Source of the DNA: Dendrophyllia cribrosa | Taxonomy: Eukaryota > Cnidaria > Anthozoa > Scleractinia > Dendrophylliidae | NCBI GenBank assembly: GCA_024195265.1 | Contig: JAJLRJ010000013.1 | Location: 14,440,822-14,504,821 of the forward strand | DNA: 64,000 nt | Direction: 5' to 3' | Shown here: piece by piece, positions 41,201 to 43,299 of the stretch | How positions within the stretch are numbered: position 1 is the stretch's first letter | How the letters are laid out: each line of letters starts with the position of its first letter | Translations under genes and position numbers: made by a program | The notes under the pieces: model-generated | The model's input: only the letters and a program-made list of their open reading frames with translations | Databases searched by the model: none | Told to the model about the DNA's origin: nothing

Positions 41201-41735
41201 AATTATGGTTGACGGCAGGGAATAACGCAACCGTTGGTGGAGATTTGAATTTCAAATTCCACATGTTATTGAAAGGCGCAGTAATGTTTGAAACCGAGTC
41301 GTTCTATTGATGTTTTAACAAGACAGAGCATGCCGTGGTACACGCAAGTAGCACAGCGTAGTTTTAAACGCCTTGCTAAAGTCGAACCTAATGCTATCAA
41401 CTTATTTCGAAATGGTAGTCCTTGGGGCTGCTTTGGCAAATTTAGGCTATAATTAACATCGTGTTATTTTCACTGTATTATTTTTTTTTTTCAGTCATGG
41501 TTACTACTTATTCTTTGGTCTTCATAAGGAGCACTGGCTCGCTCTCGAGAGAGCACTGACTGACGCAAAAACTGCGCTCAAGGAACAAAAGGACAGCAGT
41601 CCATCCTCTGAGTCCAGCCATCCATCACCTCGCTCTAGCACGAATAAGGACGAAGAAGGGCCTGGAGACAAACAGGAAGCATGCGAAGAAACAGCCGAGG
41701 AGGACACAGACGAGTACGAATGCGTTGTGTCGTGA
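175..41735 (+). CDS. RIC1: RIC1, Rab6 GEF subunit (27 exons, 5' end missing)
   Basis: RIC1 pairs with RGP1 to form the exchange factor that activates Rab6 at the Golgi and supports endosome-to-Golgi retrieval and secretion of large cargo. Coding exons are 175-266, 1160-1248, 3218-3353, 4465-4513, 4836-4902, 7758-7813, 9595-9765, 11107-11145, 12423-12533, 17735-17900, 18646-18750, 19544-19656, 20033-20161, 21113-21209, 29049-29173, 29882-29928, 30537-30661, 31388-31530, 32148-32234, 32431-32478, 33700-34040, 35247-35402, 35639-35772, 36365-36505, 38045-38219, 40556-40747 and 41495-41735. Every junction has GT/AG and the phases add up to one open frame of 3,375 nt. Identity rests on blocks recalled from vertebrate RIC1, such as [36 protein letters not shown] and [11 protein letters not shown]40-type propeller sequence precedes a helical RIC1 domain. 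About 250 N-terminal residues lie upstream, and one short exon appears to be missing between exons 9 and 10. Confidence 0.93.
267..1159. other. RIC1 intron, no gene seen
   Basis: Intronic. A degenerate dispersed-repeat fragment lies at about 380-460 (relative of the 106-bp family at 36,580-37,240), with a G-rich run at about 707-727. No other feature was seen. Confidence 0.6.
1160..1248 (+). CDS. RIC1: RIC1 exon 2 of window
   Basis: Acceptor TTGCAG, donor GTATCC. It reads [20 protein letters not shown] and continues with [10 protein letters not shown], a propeller blade. The frame follows exon 1 and ends one base into a codon. Confidence 0.9.
2067..2376. mobile_element. Non-autonomous hAT-like element with C tract
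   Basis: The ends are CAGGGGCGGATCCAGG and its inverse (CCTGGATCCGCCCCTG), flanked on both sides by GAGTT. The interior is largely non-coding and contains a run of about 38 C. The CAGGG-type end suggests hAT, but a 5-bp flanking repeat is shorter than the usual 8 bp, so the family is tentative. Confidence 0.55.
2393..2848. mobile_element. Fold-back MITE with TTAA target duplication
   Basis: The arms (about 2,393-2,550 and 2,695-2,848) are near-perfect inverse copies. They start AGTGCCTATCACCCCTAGAA and end with its inverse, bounded by TTAA at 2,389 and 2,849. TTAA duplication is typical of piggyBac-type transposition. Confidence 0.75.
2853..2990. repeat. Fold-back repeat with GGTAAAT ends
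   Basis: It begins GGTAAATAGGCCACC and ends GGTGAATTTACC, with CACTAGCCCTTCGTCA and an inverse near the centre. A second member is at 31,780-31,890. Confidence 0.5.
3049..3133. repeat. (TATC)n microsatellite
   Basis: About 21 units of TATC, broken by a single TTTC unit, in the intron just before RIC1 exon 3. Confidence 0.95.
3218..3353 (+). CDS. RIC1: RIC1 exon 3 of window
   Basis: It follows the acceptor CTACAG. It contains [14 protein letters not shown] and [20 protein letters not shown], matching the vertebrate [24 protein letters not shown] blade. Donor GTATTA. Confidence 0.92.
4465..4513 (+). CDS. RIC1: RIC1 exon 4 of window
   Basis: Short exon between TTGCAG and GTAGGT. It reads [16 protein letters not shown], equivalent to the vertebrate KKDPLKINSM segment. 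A fold-back repeat copy begins about ten bases after the donor. Confidence 0.85.
4524..4640. repeat. Partial copy of CCAGTTGTTCAAA fold-back family
   Basis: It starts CCCCAGTTGTTCAAAAGTGG and contains GGATAGCACTATCCACTGGA and inverse pieces. A complete member is at 29,382-29,532 and a disrupted one at 37,268-37,605. Confidence 0.6.
4836..4902 (+). CDS. RIC1: RIC1 exon 5 of window
   Basis: Acceptor TTCAAG, donor GTATTA. It reads [20 protein letters not shown], matching the SWGAEGYHLWVIS region. Confidence 0.87.
4903..7757. other. RIC1 intron without recognised gene
   Basis: AT-rich intron. Short ORFs on both strands have no recognisable domains and no coding character. No clear mobile element was resolved. 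Confidence 0.5.
7758..7813 (+). CDS. RIC1: RIC1 exon 6 of window
   Basis: Acceptor TTTCAG, donor GTAAGT. It reads [16 protein letters not shown], nearly identical to vertebrate LLFQFIKSVLTVNPCM. Confidence 0.92.
7814..9594. other. RIC1 intron with long C tract
   Basis: AT-rich intron. It holds a 46-base run of C followed by about 15 A at 8,868-8,928. Around it are several copies of a GGATTCAT/GATCCG-type motif, which look like an old repeat with undefined ends. Confidence 0.55.
9595..9765 (+). CDS. RIC1: RIC1 exon 7 of window
   Basis: Acceptor CTGCAG, donor GTAACG. It begins [20 protein letters not shown], matching [20 protein letters not shown], and ends WFVIQ. Confidence 0.92.
10146..10341. 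repeat. Inverted repeat around ACGCATTGTTGTACCCAA
   Basis: GACAAATTCGGCTAACGCAT...TACCCAATTCAAACC on the left is inverted on the right as GGTTTGATTTGGGTACAACA...GCCGAATTTGTC. It is a fold-back of about 195 bp with unmatched centre. Confidence 0.6.
10661..10763. repeat. Fold-back MITE, GTAAATATCCACCAC arms
   Basis: A 103-bp palindrome with arms of about 45 bases: TGGGTAGTGGTGGATATTTA inverted as TAAATATCCACCACTACCCA. The ends are ACTATTCACC and GGTGAATAGT. Confidence 0.8.
10818..10969. mobile_element. CAATAGGCCATTTCCGAGTT MITE, copy 1
   Basis: Inverted ends read CAATAGGCCATTTCCGAGTT. Inside are GCCTCTCTATCAAA and its inverse plus TTTTCATATGAAA-type palindromes. This copy is shorter in its left arm than copies at 17,169 and 37,333. 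Confidence 0.8.
11107..11145 (+). CDS. RIC1: RIC1 exon 8 of window
   Basis: Thirteen-codon exon between CTCCAG and GTAAGT. It reads [13 protein letters not shown], matching ISSTYLESNWPIR. Fold-back MITEs sit on both sides, at 10,818-10,969 and 11,188-11,343. Confidence 0.9.
11188..11343. mobile_element. MITE with CAATAGACCACTTTCGATAT ends
   Basis: Terminal inverted repeat CAATAGACCACTTTCGATAT, with TTCGACTTGATA/TATCAAGTTGAA just inside. It is related in end sequence to the CAATAGGCC family. Confidence 0.75.
12423..12533 (+). CDS. RIC1: RIC1 exon 9 of window
   Basis: It reads [20 protein letters not shown] and then [17 protein letters not shown], matching the blade that contains AHYSLLTKKWKLFGNITQ. 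It ends in phase 0 and is followed by the minisatellite intron. Confidence 0.92.
12534..12990. other. Intron segment before the minisatellite
   Basis: It contains short irregular CCCAGAAATATCCCG/CAATATCCCAGATCC repeats at about 12,590-12,775. From about 12,945 a sequence of CGGACACC/AATAAGGACCC type leads into the minisatellite. No coding exon was found here. Confidence 0.55.
12991..15945. repeat. 80-bp minisatellite, about 37 copies
   Basis: The 80-bp unit includes ACACCTGTCTATTACAGACA, TTCCTTGGTCCTACAGTAAG and ATTCATACAAATCTTACATC. Copies differ mainly at ATACC/ATATC and ATTCCC/ATTTCC, and variants occur in runs. One copy gains a G at about 14,761 and one loses a base at about 15,503. The flanks hold diverged pieces of the same motif (CTCTATAATACAGACAGCTC at about 15,965), suggesting that a transposon-derived motif was amplified. 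Confidence 0.97.
16301..16600. mobile_element. TACTGCGCCTTTCAATAAC MITE, copy 1
   Basis: The left end TTTACTGCGCTTTTCAATAA and right end TTGTTGAAAGGCGCAG are inverses. The interior (CTCAGGAAACA...CAAAAGGTCA...TTCAATCCATTTTGT) matches the element at 40,990-41,285. Confidence 0.7.
17050..17172. repeat. Fold-back repeat, GCAGCCTGCGAATGCAG arms
   Basis: CAGCCTGCGAATGCAGCGGC...CTCTCATCCTTCCCGGTC is inverted as GACCGGAAGCAATGAGAGGC...TGCTGTATTCGCA. It directly abuts the next MITE. Confidence 0.6.
17169..17348. mobile_element. CAATAGGCCATTTCCGAGTT MITE, copy 2
   Basis: Full fold-back copy with ends CAATAGGCCATTTCCGAGTT, arms containing AGCCTCGCTTTGA and TTTTCATATGAAA, and a TTTGCATGTG centre. Confidence 0.85.
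17475..17695. repeat. Fold-back MITE, TTACAGTGCTGCTA ends
   Basis: The left arm TTACAGTGCTGCTATTGTTA...GGCCACCTAGACAAAGTTAA is inverted on the right, ending CAGTAGCAGCACTGTAA. The arms are about 90 bases. Confidence 0.75.
17735..17900 (+). CDS. RIC1: RIC1 exon 10 of window
   Basis: Acceptor TTGCAG, donor GTAAGG. It reads [20 protein letters not shown] and later [13 protein letters not shown], matching VYLRTSNLDNAFAHV...LYSIERKSD. The exon end and its donor are re-copied several times in the following intron. Confidence 0.92.
17901..18150 (+). repeat. Tandem re-copies of a splice donor region
   Basis: The RIC1 exon 10 end plus donor (GACAACCCAAGTAAGGTTAA) recurs at about 17,938, then as CAACCAAGTAAGGTTA at about 18,054 and, degraded, at about 18,130. 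The copies are joined by GGGCTAAACCACAGAC and GGGTTGTATGTACGTAAGGT. The array is imperfect, with units of about 55-80 bases. Confidence 0.8.
18429..18493. repeat. Short inverted repeat, CCCAGGGTC arms
   Basis: AACCTCATTCCCAGGGTCGC is inverted as GACCCTGGGAACAAGGTT. It is a small palindromic repeat in the intron between exons 10 and 11. Confidence 0.55.
18646..18750 (+). CDS. RIC1: RIC1 exon 11 of window
   Basis: Acceptor CTGCAG, donor GTAAGC. It contains [20 protein letters not shown], matching [25 protein letters not shown]. Confidence 0.9.
18751..19543. other. RIC1 intron, no gene seen
   Basis: It contains a run of about 19 C at 19,111-19,129 and TGGTTAACCACTGCATCAC-like low-copy repeat text. 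Nothing coding was seen. Confidence 0.5.
19544..19656 (+). CDS. RIC1: RIC1 exon 12 of window
   Basis: Acceptor TCTCAG, donor GTATCA. It contains [20 protein letters not shown], matching AESIMLNLAGQLIMMQRDR. Confidence 0.9.
20033..20161 (+). CDS. RIC1: RIC1 exon 13 of window
   Basis: Acceptor TTATAG, donor GTATGA. It reads [20 protein letters not shown] and later [20 protein letters not shown], matching PFCPPVVLAQSVENVWTT...KRHLLEALWLSCGGAGMK. Confidence 0.93.
20162..21112. other. RIC1 intron, no gene seen
   Basis: Includes a G tract at about 20,388-20,398. No mobile element or gene could be defined. Confidence 0.5.
21113..21209 (+). CDS. RIC1: RIC1 exon 14 of window
   Basis: Acceptor TCACAG, donor GTAAAT. 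It reads [20 protein letters not shown] and then [12 protein letters not shown]. The next intron, nearly 8 kb, carries the Harbinger element. Confidence 0.93.
21615..21959. repeat. Direct duplication of about 143 bases
   Basis: The segment 21,615-21,757 (ending GGGCTATTTTTCAATTTTAG) is repeated at 21,818-21,959 with scattered substitutions. The block AAAAGACTACTTTTAAAAGC is identical in both. Cause unknown. Confidence 0.75.
22625..22745. repeat. GC-rich minisatellite GAGCCGGGTGGGGCCGG
   Basis: About seven imperfect units of 16-18 bases lie just outside the left end of the Harbinger element. The base composition is in sharp contrast to the surrounding AT-rich intron. Confidence 0.85.
23025..24248 (+). 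CDS. Harbinger DDE transposase (2 exons)
   Basis: Cuts and pastes the element. It is coded by 23,025-23,688 and 23,836-24,248, joined across a GTAAAT/TTGCAG intron with matching phase, giving 358 codons, about the usual family length. The ATG at 23,025 opens [20 protein letters not shown]. The catalytic acidic residues are visible in [20 protein letters not shown] and VSVEWLFGD, the DDE_4-type pattern. No internal stops were seen, so the gene looks intact. Its partner is the Myb/SANT-like protein encoded convergently at 25,731-26,492, which in characterised Harbingers helps the transposase enter the nucleus and bind the ends. Confidence 0.88.
24895..25082. repeat. Perfect fold-back, GAAGCCCCGACTGTGCTCTG arms
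   Basis: A 188-bp palindrome inside the Harbinger element, with arms of about 80 bases starting AACAAATAAAGAAGCCCC and the inverse ending GGGGCTTCATTATTTGTT. The near-perfect arms suggest a recent MITE. Confidence 0.85.
25165..25645. repeat. MITE-like region with TCTGTACTCT.ATAAAGCACGCT ends
   Basis: TCTGTACTCTCATAAAGCAC at about 25,169 and TCTGTACTCTGATAAAGCAC at about 25,590 are direct copies. Each is followed by an AACCAATCA/TAGCCAATCA motif. Ends are not resolved. Confidence 0.4.
25731..26492 (-). CDS. Harbinger Myb/SANT-like DNA-binding protein
   Basis: 253 codons. It starts [20 protein letters not shown]. Residues 1-70 form a Myb/SANT-like trihelical domain with W-x(n)-W spacing ([24 protein letters not shown]). 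A lysine-rich basic stretch follows (about 110-155, [19 protein letters not shown], probable nuclear signal), then a long charged coiled coil with a polyglutamine C-terminus (about 205-245). An acceptor-like TTTCTTTCAG just before the ATG suggests a 5' untranslated intron. It is the accessory protein of the Harbinger element. Confidence 0.82.
   Translation of the reverse strand: MEWTQQHDSIFMIEVRGADLYETRKGSPERGKIWDDIAVRLNNLADPNPKFYVNKRSLRDRFNLLMSKFKSKNREEERASGISPMVQEMDILLQELCEKEEEARNKPSAAEKKKTAVQEKAVAEDMRLKAMETMGQTKKRLEKSSGEVPTKKSRKSTGDAIGYLEKKSEQEMSLRREEIAMRKQEEAKSSQITEQQTKMQQDMLKIIQQQHEEQQKQQQGHQQQQLQFMQSMLNQQQQQSQALLALIERLAPK
27439..28605. mobile_element. Nested DNA element, CCCATTCTCGTCCCCAGAGC ends
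   Basis: The left end CCCATTCTCGTCCCCAGAGC and right end GCTCTGGGGACGAGAATGGG are inverses. CGACG flanks both sides (27,434-27,438 and 28,606-28,610), a likely 5-bp target duplication inside Harbinger sequence. A further inverted pair of the same motif at 28,370-28,423 suggests a composite. Its left 470 bases recur at 42,555-43,024. No protein-coding gene was recognised. Confidence 0.7.
29049..29173 (+). CDS. RIC1: RIC1 exon 15 of window
   Basis: Acceptor TTGCAG, donor GTTAGT. It begins [20 protein letters not shown] and ends FPFCTLERT, matching AVLFEDALVLGAVND...FPFCVVERT. Confidence 0.92.
29382..29532. mobile_element. Fold-back MITE, CAGGCCCCGGTTGTT ends
   Basis: A complete palindromic copy. 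CAGGCCCCGGTTGTTAAAAC and GGTGGATAGCGCTATCCA on the left are inverted on the right as TGGATAGCGCTATCCATC and GAACAACCGGGGCCTG. Confidence 0.85.
29882..29928 (+). CDS. RIC1: RIC1 exon 16 of window
   Basis: Acceptor TTGCAG, donor GTAAGT. It reads [15 protein letters not shown], matching [15 protein letters not shown]. Confidence 0.92.
30078..30161. repeat. Tandem palindromic GAAGATATCAATTTTATCTT
   Basis: A unit of about 36-38 bases, GAAGATATCAATTTTATCTT plus CACTGTGAAGAGT, occurs two and a half times. Each unit can itself form a hairpin. Confidence 0.75.
30537..30661 (+). CDS. RIC1: RIC1 exon 17 of window
   Basis: Acceptor AATTAG, donor GTGATA. It contains [20 protein letters not shown] followed by [20 protein letters not shown]. 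This is the best-conserved block of the RIC1 domain. Confidence 0.95.
30662..31387. other. RIC1 intron, no gene seen
   Basis: A local repeat GGAAA(A)TACTTTAGACAC(C) occurs at about 31,150-31,205. Otherwise unremarkable. Confidence 0.5.
31388..31530 (+). CDS. RIC1: RIC1 exon 18 of window
   Basis: Acceptor TTTCAG, donor GTAAGC. It contains [20 protein letters not shown], then [20 protein letters not shown]. Confidence 0.94.
31780..31890. repeat. Fold-back repeat, AAGGTAAATT ends
   Basis: It starts AAGGTAAATTATCCACCGTA and ends TTACGGTGGCCAATTTACCTT, with GCTAGCGCTTCGTCAGAGCG centrally. It is related to 2,853-2,990. Confidence 0.65.
32148..32234 (+). CDS. RIC1: RIC1 exon 19 of window
   Basis: Acceptor TAACAG, donor GTTTGT. 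It reads [20 protein letters not shown], matching [20 protein letters not shown]. Confidence 0.94.
32431..32478 (+). CDS. RIC1: RIC1 exon 20 of window
   Basis: Sixteen codons between TTTTAG and GTAAGT, reading [16 protein letters not shown], matching HATLLFNTALEQGKWD. Confidence 0.9.
32479..33699. other. RIC1 intron with G tract
   Basis: It has a run of about 20 G at 33,103-33,122 within a GGTTGATCCAGGGATGGG context like the hAT-type ends at 2,067. The inverse end was not located. No gene was seen. Confidence 0.5.
33700..34040 (+). CDS. RIC1: RIC1 exon 21 of window
   Basis: Acceptor CCGTAG, donor GTGAGC. It starts [20 protein letters not shown] and then runs into a serine/threonine/proline-rich linker. 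Within the linker, short Sxx[14 protein letters not shown] motifs recur. Vertebrate RIC1 has a comparable disordered linker here. Confidence 0.9.
34118..34231. repeat. Fold-back MITE, TAGGCCTGGTTCAAACGTCG arms
   Basis: GTCGAACTTCACATGTGCCG...GCAAATGAG on the left is inverted as CTCATTTGC...CGGCACATGTGAAGTTCGAC. The arms are about 45 bases around a 15-base loop. Confidence 0.85.
35247..35402 (+). CDS. RIC1: RIC1 exon 22 of window
   Basis: Acceptor TTACAG, donor GTAAGC. It contains [20 protein letters not shown], matching [20 protein letters not shown]. Confidence 0.92.
35639..35772 (+). CDS. RIC1: RIC1 exon 23 of window
   Basis: Acceptor TTTCAG, donor GTAAGC. It reads [20 protein letters not shown], matching [20 protein letters not shown]. 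Confidence 0.92.
36365..36505 (+). CDS. RIC1: RIC1 exon 24 of window
   Basis: Acceptor TTGTAG, donor GTAAGT. It is low-complexity, serine- and glutamate-rich linker sequence ([20 protein letters not shown]). Called from splice sites and phase continuity (1 to 1), not from similarity. Confidence 0.75.
36580..37240. repeat. 106-bp tandem repeat, about 6 copies
   Basis: The unit contains CACAGGAAAGTACTGCTCGA, TAGCTTTTATTTGAATGG and CTCAAAAGTTAGAATCACCT. The middle copies (36,681; 36,787; 36,893) are nearly identical and the outer ones diverged. Single dispersed copies lie at about 4,640-4,780 and 32,320-32,370. Confidence 0.92.
37268..37605. mobile_element. Fold-back MITE split by another MITE
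   Basis: The halves CCAGTTGTTCAAAAGG...CTATCCACTG (37,268-37,332) and TTATCCACTGGATAGCGATT...TTTGAACAATCGGG (37,533-37,605) belong to the family at 29,382. They are separated by a CAATAGGCC MITE. Confidence 0.75.
37333..37532. mobile_element. CAATAGGCCATTTCCGAGTT MITE, copy 3
   Basis: Near-perfect 200-bp fold-back (ends CAATAGGCCATTTCCGAGTT; GCGAAACCTTTCATATGAAA in both arms) inserted within the MITE above. Confidence 0.88.
38045..38219 (+). CDS. RIC1: RIC1 exon 25 of window
   Basis: Acceptor TGCTAG, donor GTAAGT. It has an acidic, tryptophan-containing stretch ([11 protein letters not shown]), comparable to the vertebrate MVDGDWTMVDE region. It ends [14 protein letters not shown]. Confidence 0.85.
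38381..38535. repeat. Fold-back MITE, GACTGAGCACGAGCTTT arms
   Basis: TTCTGGGATCGTTTGGGTAA is inverted as TTACCCCAAACGATCCCAGAA, flanked by TTGGCACTGAG/CTAAGTGCCGA and related ends. Confidence 0.7.
38605..40443. mobile_element. 1.84-kb fold-back element with TTAA ends
   Basis: Two arms of about 855 bases (38,605-39,459 and 39,590-40,443) are near-perfect inverse copies around a spacer of about 130 bases. The ends read GGTGACTCGACCC and its inverse, and TTAA flanks both sides (38,601 and 40,444), suggesting piggyBac-type insertion. No transposase reading frame was seen. It lies in the last large RIC1 intron, between exons 25 and 26. Confidence 0.92.
40556..40747 (+). CDS. RIC1: RIC1 exon 26 of window
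   Basis: Acceptor TTCAAG, donor GTAATT. It reads [20 protein letters not shown], then [12 protein letters not shown], matching LLHIFMEAGCLDWCIVIGLILRES. Confidence 0.92.
40990..41285. mobile_element. TACTGCGCCTTTCAATAAC MITE, copy 2
   Basis: Clean ends: TTACTGCGCCTTTCAATAAC on the left, GTTATTGAAAGGCGCAGTAA on the right. The interior is shared with 16,301-16,600. Inner palindrome AAATTCAAAT/ATTTGAATTT. Confidence 0.8.
41495..41735 (+). CDS. RIC1: RIC1 last coding exon
   Basis: Acceptor TTTCAG. It begins [15 protein letters not shown], has a charged serine-rich tail and ends [10 protein letters not shown] then TGA. The ending resembles the vertebrate QDGTYDCSVS terminus. Confidence 0.93.
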
Positions 41736-42228
41736 CGTTTACTCGGGATTGCCACTTGTCATCGATTCAACAAAACCGCTCTGTGAATAGTTAGGGCACC
41801 AACGTTAAGCATTCACGTTAAGCAAAAGTTGGGAGAACCTAAATTATTATTAATTAAGGACATTTGCCATCTCAGTTGTCCATTTAAGAACAGTGGAGTT
41901 CCTGACCTATATCGAATACCTCGGTATAATAAACAAATGCAAAACTGAACTTTTGCCTCATTTTTATTTCGTGTAGAGTGATATAGATTATGGGCGTGGT
42001 GGCATGAGTTATAAATGGCCTCCGTTTTTTTTTATTTTATTTTCATTATTTTTTGTCACGATTTTGCATGCAAATTTATGCACGCGTATTTTAAATTGTG
42101 CACTTCCGGTTCATAGCTTTGCCATTTACACTTCCTGTTTAGTGACTTCCGTGACTTTAGTGACTCTCACTTCCTGTAAAACAGCGTTACTGAAGTGTCA
42201 CGACAGCTAATGTTCACGTTAGGTATGT
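41736..42228. other. RIC1 3' UTR and downstream intergenic
   Basis: The 3' UTR runs to about 41,950. Beyond it are TGACTTCCGTGACTTTAGTG-type short repeats at about 42,140-42,180. No gene was seen. Confidence 0.5.
41928..41933 (+). terminator. RIC1: RIC1 polyadenylation signal
   Basis: An AATAAA hexamer lies 193 bases after the RIC1 stop codon and is the first canonical signal downstream. Confidence 0.7.
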
Positions 42229-42413
42229 ATACACCTTATTCCAAAATGGCGGCCATTTTCTTTTTCTTTTATATCCATGTAAATTAGCCCTCTTGGCCTC
42301 GTCAGCGTGTGCAAAATACAAAAGAATTTTCAAGCGAAAGTGAGGCCAAGAGGGCTAATTAACATGCATATAAAAGAATAATAAATTAGCCGCCATTTTG
42401 GAATAAGGTGTAT
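42229..42413. mobile_element. MITE with TATACACCTTATTCCAAAAT ends
   Basis: The ends TACACCTTATTCCAAAATGG and CCATTTTGGAATAAGGTGTA are inverses, flanked by TA on both sides as in Tc1/mariner-type elements. CTCTTGGCCTC and its inverse lie inside. Confidence 0.85.
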
Positions 42414-42554
42414 AAGACTTGGACGAATCACCGGCGTCATTGTGGTACAGTCTTCATTTACAAAACATTCAATAGTAAACAACGTGGTTTGCAGGAACGA
42501 TGACTGAATGAAAGGAGTAATCCATATCGGACATCTTATCATGTTTAAAATCAT

Positions 42555-43024
42555 CATTCTCGTCCCCAGAGCTCCACGTTTTTTTTAAATTGCGTCTCGT
42601 GTAGCTCTGGTAACGGAAATAAATTTGAATTTTTTGATTGGCCGTTTAAAAATGAATGCGCAACAAGGTAAAAAATTTTACCCTTCTACGCATAAGGTTT
42701 TACTTCCGGTTGAATTTCAAATGTTGACTATGACGACTACATCAACAAAATCAACGTTTCAATTAAAACGCATTCAACGACCAATGTCACCCAGTTTTGT
42801 TTGGTTTAGCAGGTAAAGATACGGCTGCTAAATTTCAAAGTATAACGGGATCTGATTGTCGCTAAATATGAGCGATTCGTTTCCGAATACAATCAGTATG
42901 TTTCTTGGAAGACGAAGCTATAAGCGGCCACGAATATTAAAGAAGTATGTTGCTTGCTACAGGGACGAGTAAAGAGAGGCAGAAATCCCGAAGAAAGCCC
43001 AAGGGTGAAAAGAAATATTACCAC
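42555..43024. repeat. 5' part of the CATTCTCGTCCCC element, cut by Polinton
   Basis: Nearly identical over its whole length to 27,441-27,910, from CATTCTCGTCCCCAGAGCTC to AAATATTACCAC. The match stops exactly where the Polinton begins, so this is the insertion target. Confidence 0.85.
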
Positions 43025-43026
43025 AA

Positions 43027-43204
43027 GTAGTATGGGGCGTTGGGGGTTCTGGATCACCCAAAATAAGCATCCAAACACCTGAATTACCGCCCAAGGATTC
43101 ATTGCATTCATCCGTGGGGGGGGGGGGGGGGGGGGGGGGCGGTAATTCAGGTGTTTGGATGCTTATTTTGGGTGATCCAGAACGCCCCAACGCCCCATAC
43201 TACT
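43027..43204. repeat. Polinton left end: inverted repeat around G24
   Basis: The left arm 43,027-43,091 starts AGTAGTATGGGGCGTTGGGG. Its inverse lies at 43,138-43,204, ending CCCCAACGCCCCATACTACT. Between the arms are 24 consecutive G at 43,116-43,139. An AG start is normal for Polinton termini, but a terminal fold-back of this sort is unusual. Confidence 0.8.
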
Positions 43205-43282
43205 CTGTTTATATATGCTGCTCCGGTACGAGACCACCCCAACCCAGGGGGTATTACCAATTGGAGAAATCCCACCCCCTGT

Positions 43283-43299
43283 ATATACCCACCCACATG
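43283..43299 (+). promoter_or_regulatory. TATA motif of polB
   Basis: TATATACCCACCCAC runs directly into the polB ATG at 43,297. It is the plus-strand version of the TATATACCCC motif found upstream of many genes in this element. Confidence 0.6.
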
